A DNA stretch of 16,542 nt from JBCCSZ01 sp039199225 (GCA_039199225.1 JBCCSZ010000169.1:1-16542); one strand, 5' to 3'; shown: positions 6,832-14,540, numbered from the stretch's first letter. Notes: a model not told the origin generated them from the letters alone. Translations and numbers: made by a program.

Positions 6832-6839
6832 TACTTTTG
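6832..6839 (+). promoter_or_regulatory. Putative -7 box of the FG-GAP gene
   Basis: TActTTTG is an exact match to TAnnTTTG. It predicts transcription from about 6844 and a 5' untranslated region of about 43 nt before ATG 6887. It overlaps the open frame that reaches back to TTG 6821, which argues against that earlier start. No convincing -33 TTTG is present 17-23 bp upstream. Confidence 0.4.
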
Positions 6840-6886
6840 AGAGGATCAATAAACAAATTATTCATCAGATCACCAAAATTCATTTA

Positions 6887-9154
6887 ATGATTCATCTTAG
6901 ACCCATTTCTGGTATCCTCCTTTTTGTTCTCATTTTTTGTACGACAATTCTGGAAGCGCAAAAGCTGGATTGGTACGAAAATGTGCTTTTTGAACGGGAT
7001 GAAGAGTTGGTGCCTTTCGCCACCGTCGGTGGGCTCAATGCTCCTCAGTTTTCAAGCGTAGACCTCAACAATGACGGCATTGATGATTTGTTTGTTTTTG
7101 ATCGGACCGGCAATGTGGAATTGACATTCCTCAACAAGGGAACGGCCGACAAGGTCGACTATGTCTTTGCGCCGGAGTATATGGATAATTTTCCGCAGAT
7201 GATTGATTTTGTGTTGCTGCGCGACTATGACCGAGATGGTGTGATGGATATTTTTACAGAATCGACGGTGCCAGGAATCTTTGGCATTGAAGTGTTTAAG
7301 GGCAAGTATGTAAACGATGAAATTGCCTTTGATAAACTGTTGTTTCCGCAAGACCCTTTCTCCATTTTGTATATCCCCAGCCTCAACGGCAATCGGACTC
7401 AATTGTATGCCAGCAATCAGGATATTCCTGCTATCGACGACATGGATGGCGATGGTGACTTGGACATTCTATCTTTCGAAGTTGGCGGTGGTGTCATTAA
7501 TTACTACAAGAATAATTCGGTAGAAGAAGGTTATGGAACCGATAGTTTGATCTATGAATTGGACGACGTTTGTTGGGGAAAGTTTTTTGAAAGTGGCATT
7601 ACCAATTGTCTGAGCCTGAGCAATGATCCACTCATGTGCGCTTCTGGGGTCATTGGTCGCGAGATTATTTCGACCCGGCATGCTGGTTCGACCATCCTGA
7701 CTTATGATCGCGACAATGACGGTGATAAGGAAATTATCTTGGGGGACGTCTCTTTTCCGAATTTGGTTATGGGCGTCAACGGAGGCACTAGGACCCGGTC
7801 TTTCATCACGAGTTCTGATTGTGAATTTCCATCGGATGATACACCAGCCTTTATGCCCAACTTCCCGAGCTCTTTCTTGGTCGATGTCGACAATGACAAT
7901 AAGCGGGATTTGCTGGTCTCGCCCAATAGCGAGAATGCACAGGACATCGAAAATGTCTGGTATTACAAAAATATCGGTACTGAAGCCATTCCGGATTTTG
8001 AGCTGCGGCAGGAAGATTTGCTGGTAGGTAAGATGATTGATTTGGGGACGGGAGCTGTACCTCGATTTGTGGATTACAATGCGGACGGATTGATGGATTT
8101 GGTGATCGGCAATGAGTTTGTATTTCAGCCGGTGGTCAACAACAAGGTTGTCTTGCAACTCTATGTCAATATCGGAACCCAGCAAGAACCTTTGTATACC
8201 TTGCAAGACCCGGATTGGCTGGGGTTCAGCAACTTGGTGGGGGTAGGTAACCAATATTTGTCTCCCGAGTTTGGTGATTTGGACAATGATGGCGACTTAG
8301 ATTTATTGGTGGGGGAGTCAACTGGCCGGATGTTCTATGCTGAAAATACGGCCGGACCGGGGCGTCAGATGGTGTTTGGTGAGGTGAGATATCCATACAA
8401 AGATATTCGCGTTGGTCAGTACTGCTTTCCGCACATTATGGATTACAACAAAGATGGTAAGCCCGATTTGTTGATTGGAGAGCGCAACGGCAATGTCAAT
8501 TTGTTGCTGAATACCGGAACACTTATGGATGCGGCCTTCGATTCCGACTTGAGTGCCAGCTCCAACTATGAGTTTTTTGGCAGAATAGATACGCGTGGTA
8601 ATGATGATTTTGGATTCAGCTCTCCTCGTTCGGTGAGTGTAGATGGCGAAATAGAATATTTCATCGGGTCGACCTCCGGTACGGTGAAGCGCTACAAAGA
8701 TTTATCGGATGATCCCAACAGCACCTTTAGCTTGTTGAGCGATGATTATGGCCAGTTGCGGATTGGCTCTCAGGTGCATGCCGACTTTGCCAATCTCGAT
8801 GGGGATAACTTCTATGAGATGGTGGTTGGCAATAGCAGAGGGGGCATTTCCTTTTTCAAGACCAATATCAATACGGGGGTAGTGTCTGTGGGAGGTCCGA
8901 ATCCGAATTTGTCCGTGGAACTATTCCCAATACCTGCCAGCCAGATGGTCAATATCGAGCTGCCGACCAGCATCCAACAAAGCTTGCAAGCAAAGGTGTT
9001 CAATGCACTGGGGCAAGAGATGTTTTCTTTCCAATTTCGAGGACCTCGCCAATCTTTTGATGTATCCAAGTTGGCCCAAGGGGTCTACTTTCTGGAATTG
9101 AGTTCTGGTGAGAATAGAACGGTCGAGCGATTTGTCAAGAGCAACAGCAAATAA
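6887..9154 (+). CDS. Secreted FG-GAP/VCBS repeat protein with T9SS sorting domain
   Basis: A 755-residue secreted or surface protein. Residues 1-25 form a signal peptide (MIHLRPISGILLFVLIFCTT, cleavage likely after EAQ). The body is an FG-GAP/VCBS beta-propeller with nine Asp-rich Ca2+-binding loops, among them DLNNDGIDD (59-67), DYDRDGVMD (113-121), DMDGDGDLD (185-193), DRDNDGDKE (274-282), DVDNDNKRD (333-341), DYNADGLMD (396-404), DLDNDGDLD (464-472) and DYNKDGKPD (519-527); the ninth, NLDGDNFYE (637-645), is degenerate. Residues from about 674 form a type A Por sorting domain (ELFPIPASQMVNIEL, then LAQGVYFLEL and a final RFVK). This domain directs export through the type IX system and is then cleaved or anchored. 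No enzymatic domain is seen; adhesion or binding is plausible. ATG 6887 is chosen over TTG 6821 because it starts the signal peptide. Confidence 0.93.
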   Translation: MIHLRPISGILLFVLIFCTTILEAQKLDWYENVLFERDEELVPFATVGGLNAPQFSSVDLNNDGIDDLFVFDRTGNVELTFLNKGTADKVDYVFAPEYMDNFPQMIDFVLLRDYDRDGVMDIFTESTVPGIFGIEVFKGKYVNDEIAFDKLLFPQDPFSILYIPSLNGNRTQLYASNQDIPAIDDMDGDGDLDILSFEVGGGVINYYKNNSVEEGYGTDSLIYELDDVCWGKFFESGITNCLSLSNDPLMCASGVIGREIISTRHAGSTILTYDRDNDGDKEIILGDVSFPNLVMGVNGGTRTRSFITSSDCEFPSDDTPAFMPNFPSSFLVDVDNDNKRDLLVSPNSENAQDIENVWYYKNIGTEAIPDFELRQEDLLVGKMIDLGTGAVPRFVDYNADGLMDLVIGNEFVFQPVVNNKVVLQLYVNIGTQQEPLYTLQDPDWLGFSNLVGVGNQYLSPEFGDLDNDGDLDLLVGESTGRMFYAENTAGPGRQMVFGEVRYPYKDIRVGQYCFPHIMDYNKDGKPDLLIGERNGNVNLLLNTGTLMDAAFDSDLSASSNYEFFGRIDTRGNDDFGFSSPRSVSVDGEIEYFIGSTSGTVKRYKDLSDDPNSTFSLLSDDYGQLRIGSQVHADFANLDGDNFYEMVVGNSRGGISFFKTNINTGVVSVGGPNPNLSVELFPIPASQMVNIELPTSIQQSLQAKVFNALGQEMFSFQFRGPRQSFDVSKLAQGVYFLELSSGENRTVERFVKSNSK

Positions 9155-9172
9155 CAACCAATCTTCTGAGTA

Positions 9173-9655
9173 TTGGAAGTTACCAATATCCATAGATGGA
9201 TTCTTCATCAGCCCAAGGCCAAGGTGGAACCTCTGCTGCCGACCCTGGCCAGCTCGGACGATCGCGTGTGGCCCTGTGAGCAATGGCCAGCCATGCGCTT
9301 GGACAAAGGTTTATCTGTGGGCTCAAAGGGCGGCCATGGCCCCATTGGCTATTTTGTTACGGCCTACGAAAAGGGCCGTCGGATCGATTTTGAATTTACC
9401 CGACCCAAAGAGTTTGTTGGAAAGCACTGGCTGGAAATCAAGGAATTAGATGCGGGACGGACAGAATTGAAGCATACCATCCATATGCAAGCCAATGGAT
9501 TGGGTGCGCTGAAATGGAGCCTGGCGATCCGCTGGTTGCACGATGCCCTGATTGAGGACGCCTTCAATAAGGTGGAAAATCAAATAACCGGAGGGACCAA
9601 ACGAAGTCAATGGAATCCCTGGGTCAAACTACTGCGAAAAGTACTATCCCCCTGA
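9173..9655 (+). CDS. SRPBCC-family protein, TTG start
   Basis: A 160-residue protein with the helix-grip features of a small group of SRPBCC (START/Bet v 1-like) proteins. IHRWILHQPKAKVEPLL (6-22) is the first strand and helix. It is followed by SSDDRVWPCEQWPAMRLD, the conserved GGHGPIGYFV, GRRIDFEFTRP and a C-terminal helix containing LHDALIEDAF. Such domains usually bind a hydrophobic ligand; no ligand or reaction can be deduced. An in-frame TGA (9167-9169) lies just upstream and no in-frame ATG occurs near the N-terminus, so TTG 9173 is the start that keeps the conserved first strand. The gene begins 18 bp after the T9SS protein and may be cotranscribed with it, although no functional link is obvious. 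It ends 4 bp from the convergent yggS gene. Confidence 0.78.
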   Translation: MEVTNIHRWILHQPKAKVEPLLPTLASSDDRVWPCEQWPAMRLDKGLSVGSKGGHGPIGYFVTAYEKGRRIDFEFTRPKEFVGKHWLEIKELDAGRTELKHTIHMQANGLGALKWSLAIRWLHDALIEDAFNKVENQITGGTKRSQWNPWVKLLRKVLSP

Positions 9656-9659
9656 TTTT

Positions 9660-10304
9660 TTACTGAAACAGCAAACTCCCAATTCGCACCATCGTACTCC
9701 CTTCCTCCAAAGCAATCTTATAGTCGCCGGACATACCCATCGACCGTTCCTTGAAGTGTGCTTGGTCGGAAAAATAGCTTGCCTTTAAGCGCTCGAACCA
9801 TTCCCTTAATTGTTGAAACTCTGCGCGCACTTGCTGCTGGTCGTCCGTAAAAGTCGCCATCCCCATGACCCCACAAAGTCGGATATTGGCCAACCCCCTA
9901 AACGCCTCCGACTCTATCAAGTCCACAGCACTTTGCCAATCGAAGCCATACTTTGTATCCTCCTTGGCCACCTTGAACTGCAACAACACATCGATGGTCC
10001 GATCGTTTCGTGCGGCTTGTTTGTTCACCTCCTTGAGCAGCTTCGCGCTGTCGATAGAGTGAATCATGGATACAAAAGGCGCGATGTATTTGACCTTATT
10101 GGTTTGGAGGTGGCCGATCAGATGCCATTGGATGTCATCGGGCAGCGCGGGCTGTTTTTGAATGACTTCTTGCACGCGGTTTTCTCCAAAAATTCGCTGT
10201 CCCTTTTCGTACAGGTCCAGGATGGCCGAGTCTGGGCGCGTCTTACTGACAGCCACCAGTTGTGCATTGTAGGGGCTTAGGTCTTCCCGTATGTGTTTTA
10301 GCAT
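9660..10304 (-). CDS. yggS: YggS-family PLP homeostasis protein (PLPBP)
   Basis: A 214-residue pyridoxal-5'-phosphate-binding protein of the YggS/PROSC family. These fold-type III barrel proteins have no proven enzyme activity and help balance cellular PLP and amino-acid pools. The PLP lysine is K21 in VAVSKTRP. Other family blocks are FGENRVQE (39-46), WHLIGHLQTNK (60-70), SIDS, GVMGMATF and SMGMSGDYKIAL (188-199), and GSTMVRIGSLLF closes the barrel. The protein ends at LFQ, a few residues shorter than many homologues. The frame is open to 10364, but the extra 20 residues do not fit the family, and Met 10304 begins the usual first helix. The solo B3/4 gene ends 93 bp upstream on the same strand. 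Confidence 0.92.
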   Translation of the reverse strand: MLKHIREDLSPYNAQLVAVSKTRPDSAILDLYEKGQRIFGENRVQEVIQKQPALPDDIQWHLIGHLQTNKVKYIAPFVSMIHSIDSAKLLKEVNKQAARNDRTIDVLLQFKVAKEDTKYGFDWQSAVDLIESEAFRGLANIRLCGVMGMATFTDDQQQVRAEFQQLREWFERLKASYFSDQAHFKERSMGMSGDYKIALEEGSTMVRIGSLLFQ

Positions 10305-10397
10305 AAATGGATTGAATATTTTGACACTACAAGATAAGTCGTAGCGAGCGAAATTGTTCACCAAATCCCCTGGGAGCTTCGTTTGGAGAAGCGGTTT

Positions 10398-11063
10398 TTA
10401 CAAGATGCTTTGTACGATCTGTGTCGCCGCTGCATATCGCTTCAACAACTGGACAGCATCCTCCATTGCAGCTTCCAGCGGCTCTCCGGGCTCGAAGCTG
10501 TAGATTGCCATTAAAAAGCGCTGGGTTTCCACCCGCACCCTGGTCCGAACCGAGTCGCTCGTCGGTGTTCCGAAGGCCCCTTTGTCATCCCGGAAGACTG
10601 GCAGGAATTCAATGTTCAACGGCCCTCGGCCGATGGCTTCATAGGGTTCGCCGGTCCGCCCGACCCCTAAACGAACGCTTCCTTCTATACAATCCTGGTC
10701 GTAGCCTCCGATGGAAAATCCACTTTGGACGGATACTAAGTTGAGTAGATCAACGACATTGTTGATGCGGTAAAGCCCCTTGCCTTGCGCAATGCGCCGC
10801 CTCAAAGCTTCTGCCGACGGTCGGTATCGGCTGGGTTCCTTGCCCAGGGCCTTGTAAGCCAGTCGGGTGCTGCGAATGGTGGGGACCTGTCCCAAAGCAG
10901 CGGGTGCTGACAGGGGCAACTGGGTTTCGATAACCGACTGAATGTAGGTCCACAGCTCTTCGGAGGCTTCCTGAACTTGGACGGCACAGCTGATGCAACC
11001 CAGCCGCAAAGCCGGACAAGCTTTCCGAATGCTGTCTTCGATCGTTATATCTTCCAGCTTCAT
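10398..11063 (-). CDS. Solo B3/4-domain protein (PheRS-beta-like, COG3382 type)
   Basis: A 221-residue protein resembling the B3/4 tRNA-editing module of the phenylalanyl-tRNA synthetase beta subunit, without any synthetase domain. The N-terminus starts MKLEDITIEDSIRKACP. The central block runs from VPTIRSTRLAYKALGKEPSRY through the Arg-rich helix ALRRRI to LYRINNVVDLLNLVS (about 100-145), which is diagnostic of B3/4, then SGFSIGGYD. In the synthetase this module hydrolyses mischarged tRNA; solo forms have no settled function. The start at 11063 overlaps the stop of the beta-barrel gene as TAATG, so translation is probably coupled. An upstream open frame of 63 more codons overlaps the barrel gene and is rejected. 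A role in aminoacyl-tRNA or D-amino-acid quality control is only inference. Confidence 0.85.
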   Translation of the reverse strand: MKLEDITIEDSIRKACPALRLGCISCAVQVQEASEELWTYIQSVIETQLPLSAPAALGQVPTIRSTRLAYKALGKEPSRYRPSAEALRRRIAQGKGLYRINNVVDLLNLVSVQSGFSIGGYDQDCIEGSVRLGVGRTGEPYEAIGRGPLNIEFLPVFRDDKGAFGTPTSDSVRTRVRVETQRFLMAIYSFEPGEPLEAAMEDAVQLLKRYAAATQIVQSIL

Positions 11064-11725
11064 TAGCGGATGGTTCGACGTCTGCCGTGGCGATCCGTTT
11101 TGATGATGGCTCGGCAGGATTTGGCGACATTGCCAAAAACGAGGTTGATGCTGAATCCGGCTTGGAAGGAGTGGTAAAATCCGCTGTAGCCTGGGGCGCC
11201 AGCCTGCAGGGCGTCGTATTTGACATAGTGAAACATATAGCCCATTTCCCAATGCACGATGGTATGGATGGGGGAGGAGAATCCAATACCTCCATTGAAA
11301 CCAAATTGTGGATCGTATTCCAGGGCTTCGCCCAAGACTTCCTCTGAGGGCAGGGAATAGTTTTGTCGGCTGGTATTGTACAGTCCGGCCCCGGCTTTGA
11401 GGACCAAGCCAAAACGGTAGGCAGGGAGAGAAGAAATATTTGCCCGAATCAATCCGCCGTAGTATTCGTTGGTAAATTCTGTTCGGAAATCTCCTTGATC
11501 GAAGGTAGCGTGGGTAATGTCTTTGTGGTATTCTGCACCGAATTGGATGTGTTCGAAGCCACCAGCAATTCGAAATCCAAGTGGAATGTAGCCTTCCTGG
11601 CTTTCAAAACCCTCCAAGTCGTAGGCTGTTAGATTGTAACCAGAAAAGGCTTCGAAAAAAAGTTGTTGACTAAAAAGTGGAAATGCAAACAATAGGGAGA
11701 GTGCAAAAACAGTCAGTTTTTTCAT
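11063..11725 (-). CDS. Small outer-membrane beta-barrel protein
   Basis: A 220-residue protein with a clear signal peptide (MKKLTVFALSLLFAFPLFSQ, 1-20). It is followed by alternating amphipathic strands such as QLFFEAFSGYNLTAY, GFRIAGGFEHIQFGAEYH, YGGLIRANISSL, RFGLVLKAGAGLY and FGFNGGIGFSSP. This pattern fits an eight-strand OmpA/OmpW-like outer-membrane barrel, common as a hypothetical protein in Bacteroidota. The last strand, HSFQAGFSINLVF, would normally end the protein; here about 20 residues follow, rich in Arg and Lys (CRAIIKTDRHGRRRTIR). The frame is open nine codons further upstream, but Met 11725 starts the signal peptide. The stop TAA overlaps the ATG of the B3/4 gene. The ligand or role is unknown. 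Confidence 0.78.
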   Translation of the reverse strand: MKKLTVFALSLLFAFPLFSQQLFFEAFSGYNLTAYDLEGFESQEGYIPLGFRIAGGFEHIQFGAEYHKDITHATFDQGDFRTEFTNEYYGGLIRANISSLPAYRFGLVLKAGAGLYNTSRQNYSLPSEEVLGEALEYDPQFGFNGGIGFSSPIHTIVHWEMGYMFHYVKYDALQAGAPGYSGFYHSFQAGFSINLVFGNVAKSCRAIIKTDRHGRRRTIR

Positions 11726-12066
11726 GATCAAGTGTTGATTTTGAGTGGCCAATGCCGTGCATTAGCCGTACCTAGCATAAATAATTGAGTCGGTTTTGAA
11801 ACCTACCGATGTATCTACCTTCGCAGTTTGGTTACTGTGCTGATCAGTAGCAGAACCCGCCATTTGACTGGAGGCTGCGATTTACCAATGTGCCAATAGG
11901 TGAAAAGGCAACTTTGTTAAACACAATAAGTCGCAAGCAAATAAAACAACGGTATTTTGTGTAGGACGAGAGCTGAAGCTAAAATTGAAGGTAGGGAATA
12001 TGCCTGGTAAATCAAATTTTACCATCTGAAAATTGACGGGACTGTCATACAACAATCTGTAGGGAA
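11726..12066. other. 341-bp gene-free stretch between ribH and the beta-barrel gene
   Basis: No ORF on either strand looks like a protein. The stretch should hold the beta-barrel promoter (minus strand), but no exact TAnnTTTG is found; TTtaTTTG in the AT-rich part is the closest. A perfect 7-bp inverted repeat, TGGTAAA 12005-12011 with TTTACCA 12018-12024, lies about 45 bp past the ribH stop and might act as a weak terminator, but it has no T-tract. On the plus strand, TTTG 11795-11798 and TAccTTCG 11816-11823 have promoter spacing (17 bp), followed by TCGCAG 11821-11826 pairing with CTGCGA 11875-11880. A small RNA is possible but not shown. Confidence 0.4.
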
Positions 12067-12582
12067 CTAGAATCCGATTTTCTTCTTAGGGCCTCTCAAC
12101 TCCTTTTTGAGTACACCCATTCTGATGGCGGCAATGGCAGACTCTACACCTTTGTTTCCGTGCTTACCACCGGCCCGTTCGAGCGCTTGCTGCTCGTCGT
12201 TGGGCGTGAGCACACCAAAAATGAAAGCCTTGCCTGTAGCCATTCCTAGGGTAGCAAGGGCCGTAGCAACTGCTTGGTTGATGTAATCGTTGTGCTTTGT
12301 TTCACCCTGGATGACACAACCCAGGCAAATGACTGCATCCGGATTGTGCTGGGCAGCGATCATCTTAGCGGCAGCAGGCAACTCAAAAGCACCAGGAGAT
12401 TGGACAACATGGATGTTTTCCTCCTTGGCGCCGTGCTTTAGTAAAGTTTCCATGCAGCCTTCGTAGAGCGCATGGGTAATCTTGTTGTGGTAATCGGAGA
12501 CGACGATTCCAATCGTTAGTTCTTCTGCCGAAGGAATATTGGAGTCATCGTATGTCGAGAGGTTTTTGAGTGCGCTTGCCAT
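12067..12582 (-). CDS. ribH: 6,7-dimethyl-8-ribityllumazine synthase
   Basis: A 171-residue lumazine synthase, the penultimate enzyme of riboflavin synthesis. It condenses 5-amino-6-ribitylamino-uracil with 3,4-dihydroxy-2-butanone 4-phosphate and usually assembles as pentamers or icosahedral shells in the cytosol. Visible family blocks: IGIVVSDYHNKIT (24-36), SPGAFELP (62-69), CLGCVIQGETKHND (86-99) with the catalytic His at 97, IFGVLT (121-126) and GNKGVESA (142-149). The N-terminal 20 residues are a short extension before the first strand. The ATG at 12582 lies 11 bp after the TPR gene stop, so the two are cotranscribed. No FMN riboswitch is present upstream, and the other rib genes are not in this window. 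Confidence 0.96.
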   Translation of the reverse strand: MASALKNLSTYDDSNIPSAEELTIGIVVSDYHNKITHALYEGCMETLLKHGAKEENIHVVQSPGAFELPAAAKMIAAQHNPDAVICLGCVIQGETKHNDYINQAVATALATLGMATGKAFIFGVLTPNDEQQALERAGGKHGNKGVESAIAAIRMGVLKKELRGPKKKIGF

Positions 12583-12593
12583 AAAAAGGGGGC

Positions 12594-13277
12594 TTATTCC
12601 TGAACAGCGATGTACCGTTCAGCATATTTGGCTTGATTGGAATTTGGATACTTTTCTATGAGTTTCTTGAAGGTAGACTGTGCATCTTCCGTTTTGCCCA
12701 TGTGCATTTGCAGGAGGCCCAACTTGTAGATGTAGATGGCAGTCAGCAATTGGTTGTCGCCGTATTTGATTGCTTTGTTGTAGTAAGAAATGGCTTTATC
12801 CATCTCACCGAGCTCCGAATGTGCATCGCCAAGAGCACCTAGGCGGGTAATTCCGAGGGCATAGTCAGTAGTGCTGAAGTCTTCCAGATAAGAAATCGCG
12901 GCTTTGTGTTCGCCCAGGTTGAGCCAAGAGATACCGGCATAGTAACTGGCCGTATTGGCAGCAGCCGTACCGCTGTATTTTTCGATGATGTCAAGGAAAC
13001 CATCAAATCCATTACCAGGATTTTCCAGGGCCAGGGCGAATGAATCTCTTTCGAATTGGTATTGAGCCTGAGACATCTGCTCCATTGCCTGCTTTTGACG
13101 AGGCGCTTTGTAGTAATTGTTGTAAGCAAACCATCCTCCGATGACCAGAACGAGAAGTAGAAGTCCTCCTAGAATATAATTCTGATTGGCTTCAAAAAAG
13201 TCCTGAGCATTCTCTCTAGCTTCTACAATATCTACTAAAGTATCGTCTTGTTGTTTCTGATTTCGTCTACGGGCCAT
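12594..13277 (-). CDS. Membrane-anchored TPR protein next to ribH
   Basis: A 227-residue protein. A charged N-terminus (MARRRNQKQQDD) precedes a single transmembrane helix at about 34-52 (YILGGLLLLVLVIGGWFAY). The remainder is helical with tetratricopeptide repeats, clearest around AAISYLEDF, GDAHSELGEMDKAISYYNKAI (about 150-170) and LLQMHMGKTEDAQSTFKKLIEKYPNS (about 188-213). The topology (cytoplasmic N-terminus, periplasmic TPRs) resembles YfgM/AncA, a chaperone partner of the secretion machinery, but that function is not demonstrated for this family. In Bacteroidota such a gene commonly lies next to ribH and recF. It has a good promoter at 13341-13374 and probably drives ribH. Confidence 0.85.
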   Translation of the reverse strand: MARRRNQKQQDDTLVDIVEARENAQDFFEANQNYILGGLLLLVLVIGGWFAYNNYYKAPRQKQAMEQMSQAQYQFERDSFALALENPGNGFDGFLDIIEKYSGTAAANTASYYAGISWLNLGEHKAAISYLEDFSTTDYALGITRLGALGDAHSELGEMDKAISYYNKAIKYGDNQLLTAIYIYKLGLLQMHMGKTEDAQSTFKKLIEKYPNSNQAKYAERYIAVQE

Positions 13278-13340
13278 TAGCTATCGGTTATTAGTTGTAG
13301 TTTTTTAGTCTGATTTCTCGAATTTGTTTCAAAAACCACG

Positions 13341-13374
13341 CAAAAATAAGGAAACTTTCCATTTAATGCTCAAA
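13341..13374 (-). promoter_or_regulatory. Promoter of the TPR-ribH operon
   Basis: On the minus strand, TTTG (CAAA at 13371-13374), a 22-bp spacer and TAttTTTG (CAAAAATA at 13341-13348) match the Bacteroidota -33/-7 consensus. The predicted 5' untranslated region is about 60 nt. It lies directly after the pdhA terminator. Confidence 0.55.
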
Positions 13375-13379
13375 TGTTG

Positions 13380-13417
13380 AAAAAAAATAGGAGCCAACGC
13401 CGAGCTGGCTCCTATTT
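13380..13417 (-). terminator. Rho-independent terminator of pdhA
   Basis: A perfect 12-bp stem, AAATAGGAGCCA 13385-13396 with TGGCTCCTATTT 13406-13417 and a 9-nt loop, is followed on the minus strand by a run of eight T (A at 13380-13387). It lies about 60 bp past the pdhA stop. The T-run faces the minus direction, so it serves pdhA and insulates the TPR promoter. Confidence 0.9.
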
Positions 13418-13477
13418 ACGATTGCATAGTTTACTCAATGTATAGATGTAATCTTCCTATTCAAGGCCAGGCGGGCC

Positions 13478-14512
13478 TTATGTCAAGAAAGGATAATCCT
13501 TCTGGGTGTAATTGTCGGTGTAAAGTTCGGAAGCATCTGGATAGGGCGATTCCTCTGCAAACTTCGTAGCCGCCTCAATTTCCTTTTTCACTTCTGCTTT
13601 GATCGCTCCGATTTCTTCCTCTGTCAATATCTTGTCTTTCAACAGGCGTACTTCCGCCAGCTTTACCGGGTCTTTTTCCTGGTAAGACTTCAATTCTTCC
13701 TTTGTACGGTATTTGGCCGGATCGGAAACCGAGTGACCCTTGTAGCGGTACGTCTTGATTTCCAGATAATAAGGGCCTTTGCCTGATCTGACATGCTCGG
13801 CCGCCTTTGTGAAAGCCTCGTGAACGGAAGCCGGGTCCATGCCATCGACGGGCTCGCAAGGCATCTCGTAGCCCAATCCGAGCTTGTACAAATCGTGTAC
13901 GTTGCTCGTGCGTTCTACGGAAGTTCCCATCGCGTAATGGTTGTTTTCACAAACGTAGATGACCGGTAGTTTCCAGGTCATAGCCATATTAAAAGACTCG
14001 TGCAAGGCACCCTGACGAGAGGCACCATCTCCAAACATGGTGACACAGAGGTTTTCAGTTCCTTTGTACTTTTCAGCAAAGGCGATACCCGTACCGATTG
14101 GAATCTGAGCGCCTACGATGCCATTTCCACCGAAGTAGCGGTGTTCAGCCGAAAAGAAGTGCATAGAGCCTCCTTTTCCTTTGACAATACCCGTTGATTT
14201 GCCAAAAAGCTCTGCCATGGCTGCATTCGTTGTGACGCCTCTTCCGATGGCCGTCCCGTGTTGGCGATAGGCCGTGACGATGGCGTCCTGGGGCCTGATG
14301 GCAGACTCCATTCCAGCAGCTATTGCCTCCTGGCCGATGTAAACATGGCAAAAACCACGAACCTTTTGCTGACCATACATCATCAAGGCTCTCTCCTCAA
14401 AGCGTCGTATACGAAGCATAAGGGTATACCATTTGACGTGCGTTTCTTTGTCATAGGTTGCTTTCTTCTTCTTTGTAGACCTGGATTTGGCTTTATTCAC
14501 TACTTGCGTCAT
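13478..14512 (-). CDS. pdhA: Pyruvate dehydrogenase E1 alpha subunit
   Basis: A 344-residue thiamine-diphosphate-dependent E1 alpha subunit. With E1 beta it decarboxylates pyruvate and transfers acetyl to the lipoyl arm of E2, feeding acetyl-CoA into the citric acid cycle. Motifs: GFCHVYIGQEA (53-63), GKGGSMHFF (112-120), the ThDP motif GDGASRQGALHESFNMA through ENNHYAMGTS (161-198), and the loop YRYKGHSVSDPAKYRT (256-271) that corresponds to the phosphorylation loop of mitochondrial E1 alpha. The Lys-rich N-terminus (3-18, RSTKKKK) is probably flexible. No E1 beta, E2 or E3 gene follows; a strong terminator isolates the gene as a single transcription unit. The promoter at 14589-14620 has near-perfect consensus. 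Branched-chain dehydrogenase E1 alpha is the main alternative, but the length and motifs fit pyruvate. Confidence 0.92.
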   Translation of the reverse strand: MTQVVNKAKSRSTKKKKATYDKETHVKWYTLMLRIRRFEERALMMYGQQKVRGFCHVYIGQEAIAAGMESAIRPQDAIVTAYRQHGTAIGRGVTTNAAMAELFGKSTGIVKGKGGSMHFFSAEHRYFGGNGIVGAQIPIGTGIAFAEKYKGTENLCVTMFGDGASRQGALHESFNMAMTWKLPVIYVCENNHYAMGTSVERTSNVHDLYKLGLGYEMPCEPVDGMDPASVHEAFTKAAEHVRSGKGPYYLEIKTYRYKGHSVSDPAKYRTKEELKSYQEKDPVKLAEVRLLKDKILTEEEIGAIKAEVKKEIEAATKFAEESPYPDASELYTDNYTQKDYPFLT

Positions 14513-14528
14513 TAGTCACAGATTAATT

Positions 14529-14540
14529 GCGAATATTCGC
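14529..14540. promoter_or_regulatory. 12-bp perfect palindrome in the pdhA leader
   Basis: GCGAATATTCGC is a perfect palindrome lying between the pdhA promoter (14589-14620) and its ATG (14512), about 40 nt downstream of the predicted transcription start. The position would suit an operator for a dimeric repressor, or a small RNA hairpin. No second copy was noticed nearby. Confidence 0.35.

Noticed and set aside
7469..8254. 261-codon minus-strand frame inside the FG-GAP gene
   Set aside because: It is antisense to the Asp-rich repeats. Repeated GAC/GAT codons read backwards as Ile/Val, which explains its composition.
10376..10400. GCTTC/GAAGC hairpin followed by TTTTT on the plus strand
   Set aside because: The stem is only five pairs and points along the plus strand, where no gene ends. 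It is probably chance.
11064..11252. 63-codon N-terminal extension of the B3/4 protein
   Set aside because: It overlaps the beta-barrel gene in another frame and has a low-complexity Arg/Pro sequence. The coupled ATG at 11063 fits the family start.
10750..11412. 220-codon minus-strand frame across the barrel and B3/4 genes
   Set aside because: It is out of frame with two genes that each show clear domain patterns; its translation is Pro/Ser/Arg-rich without a domain.
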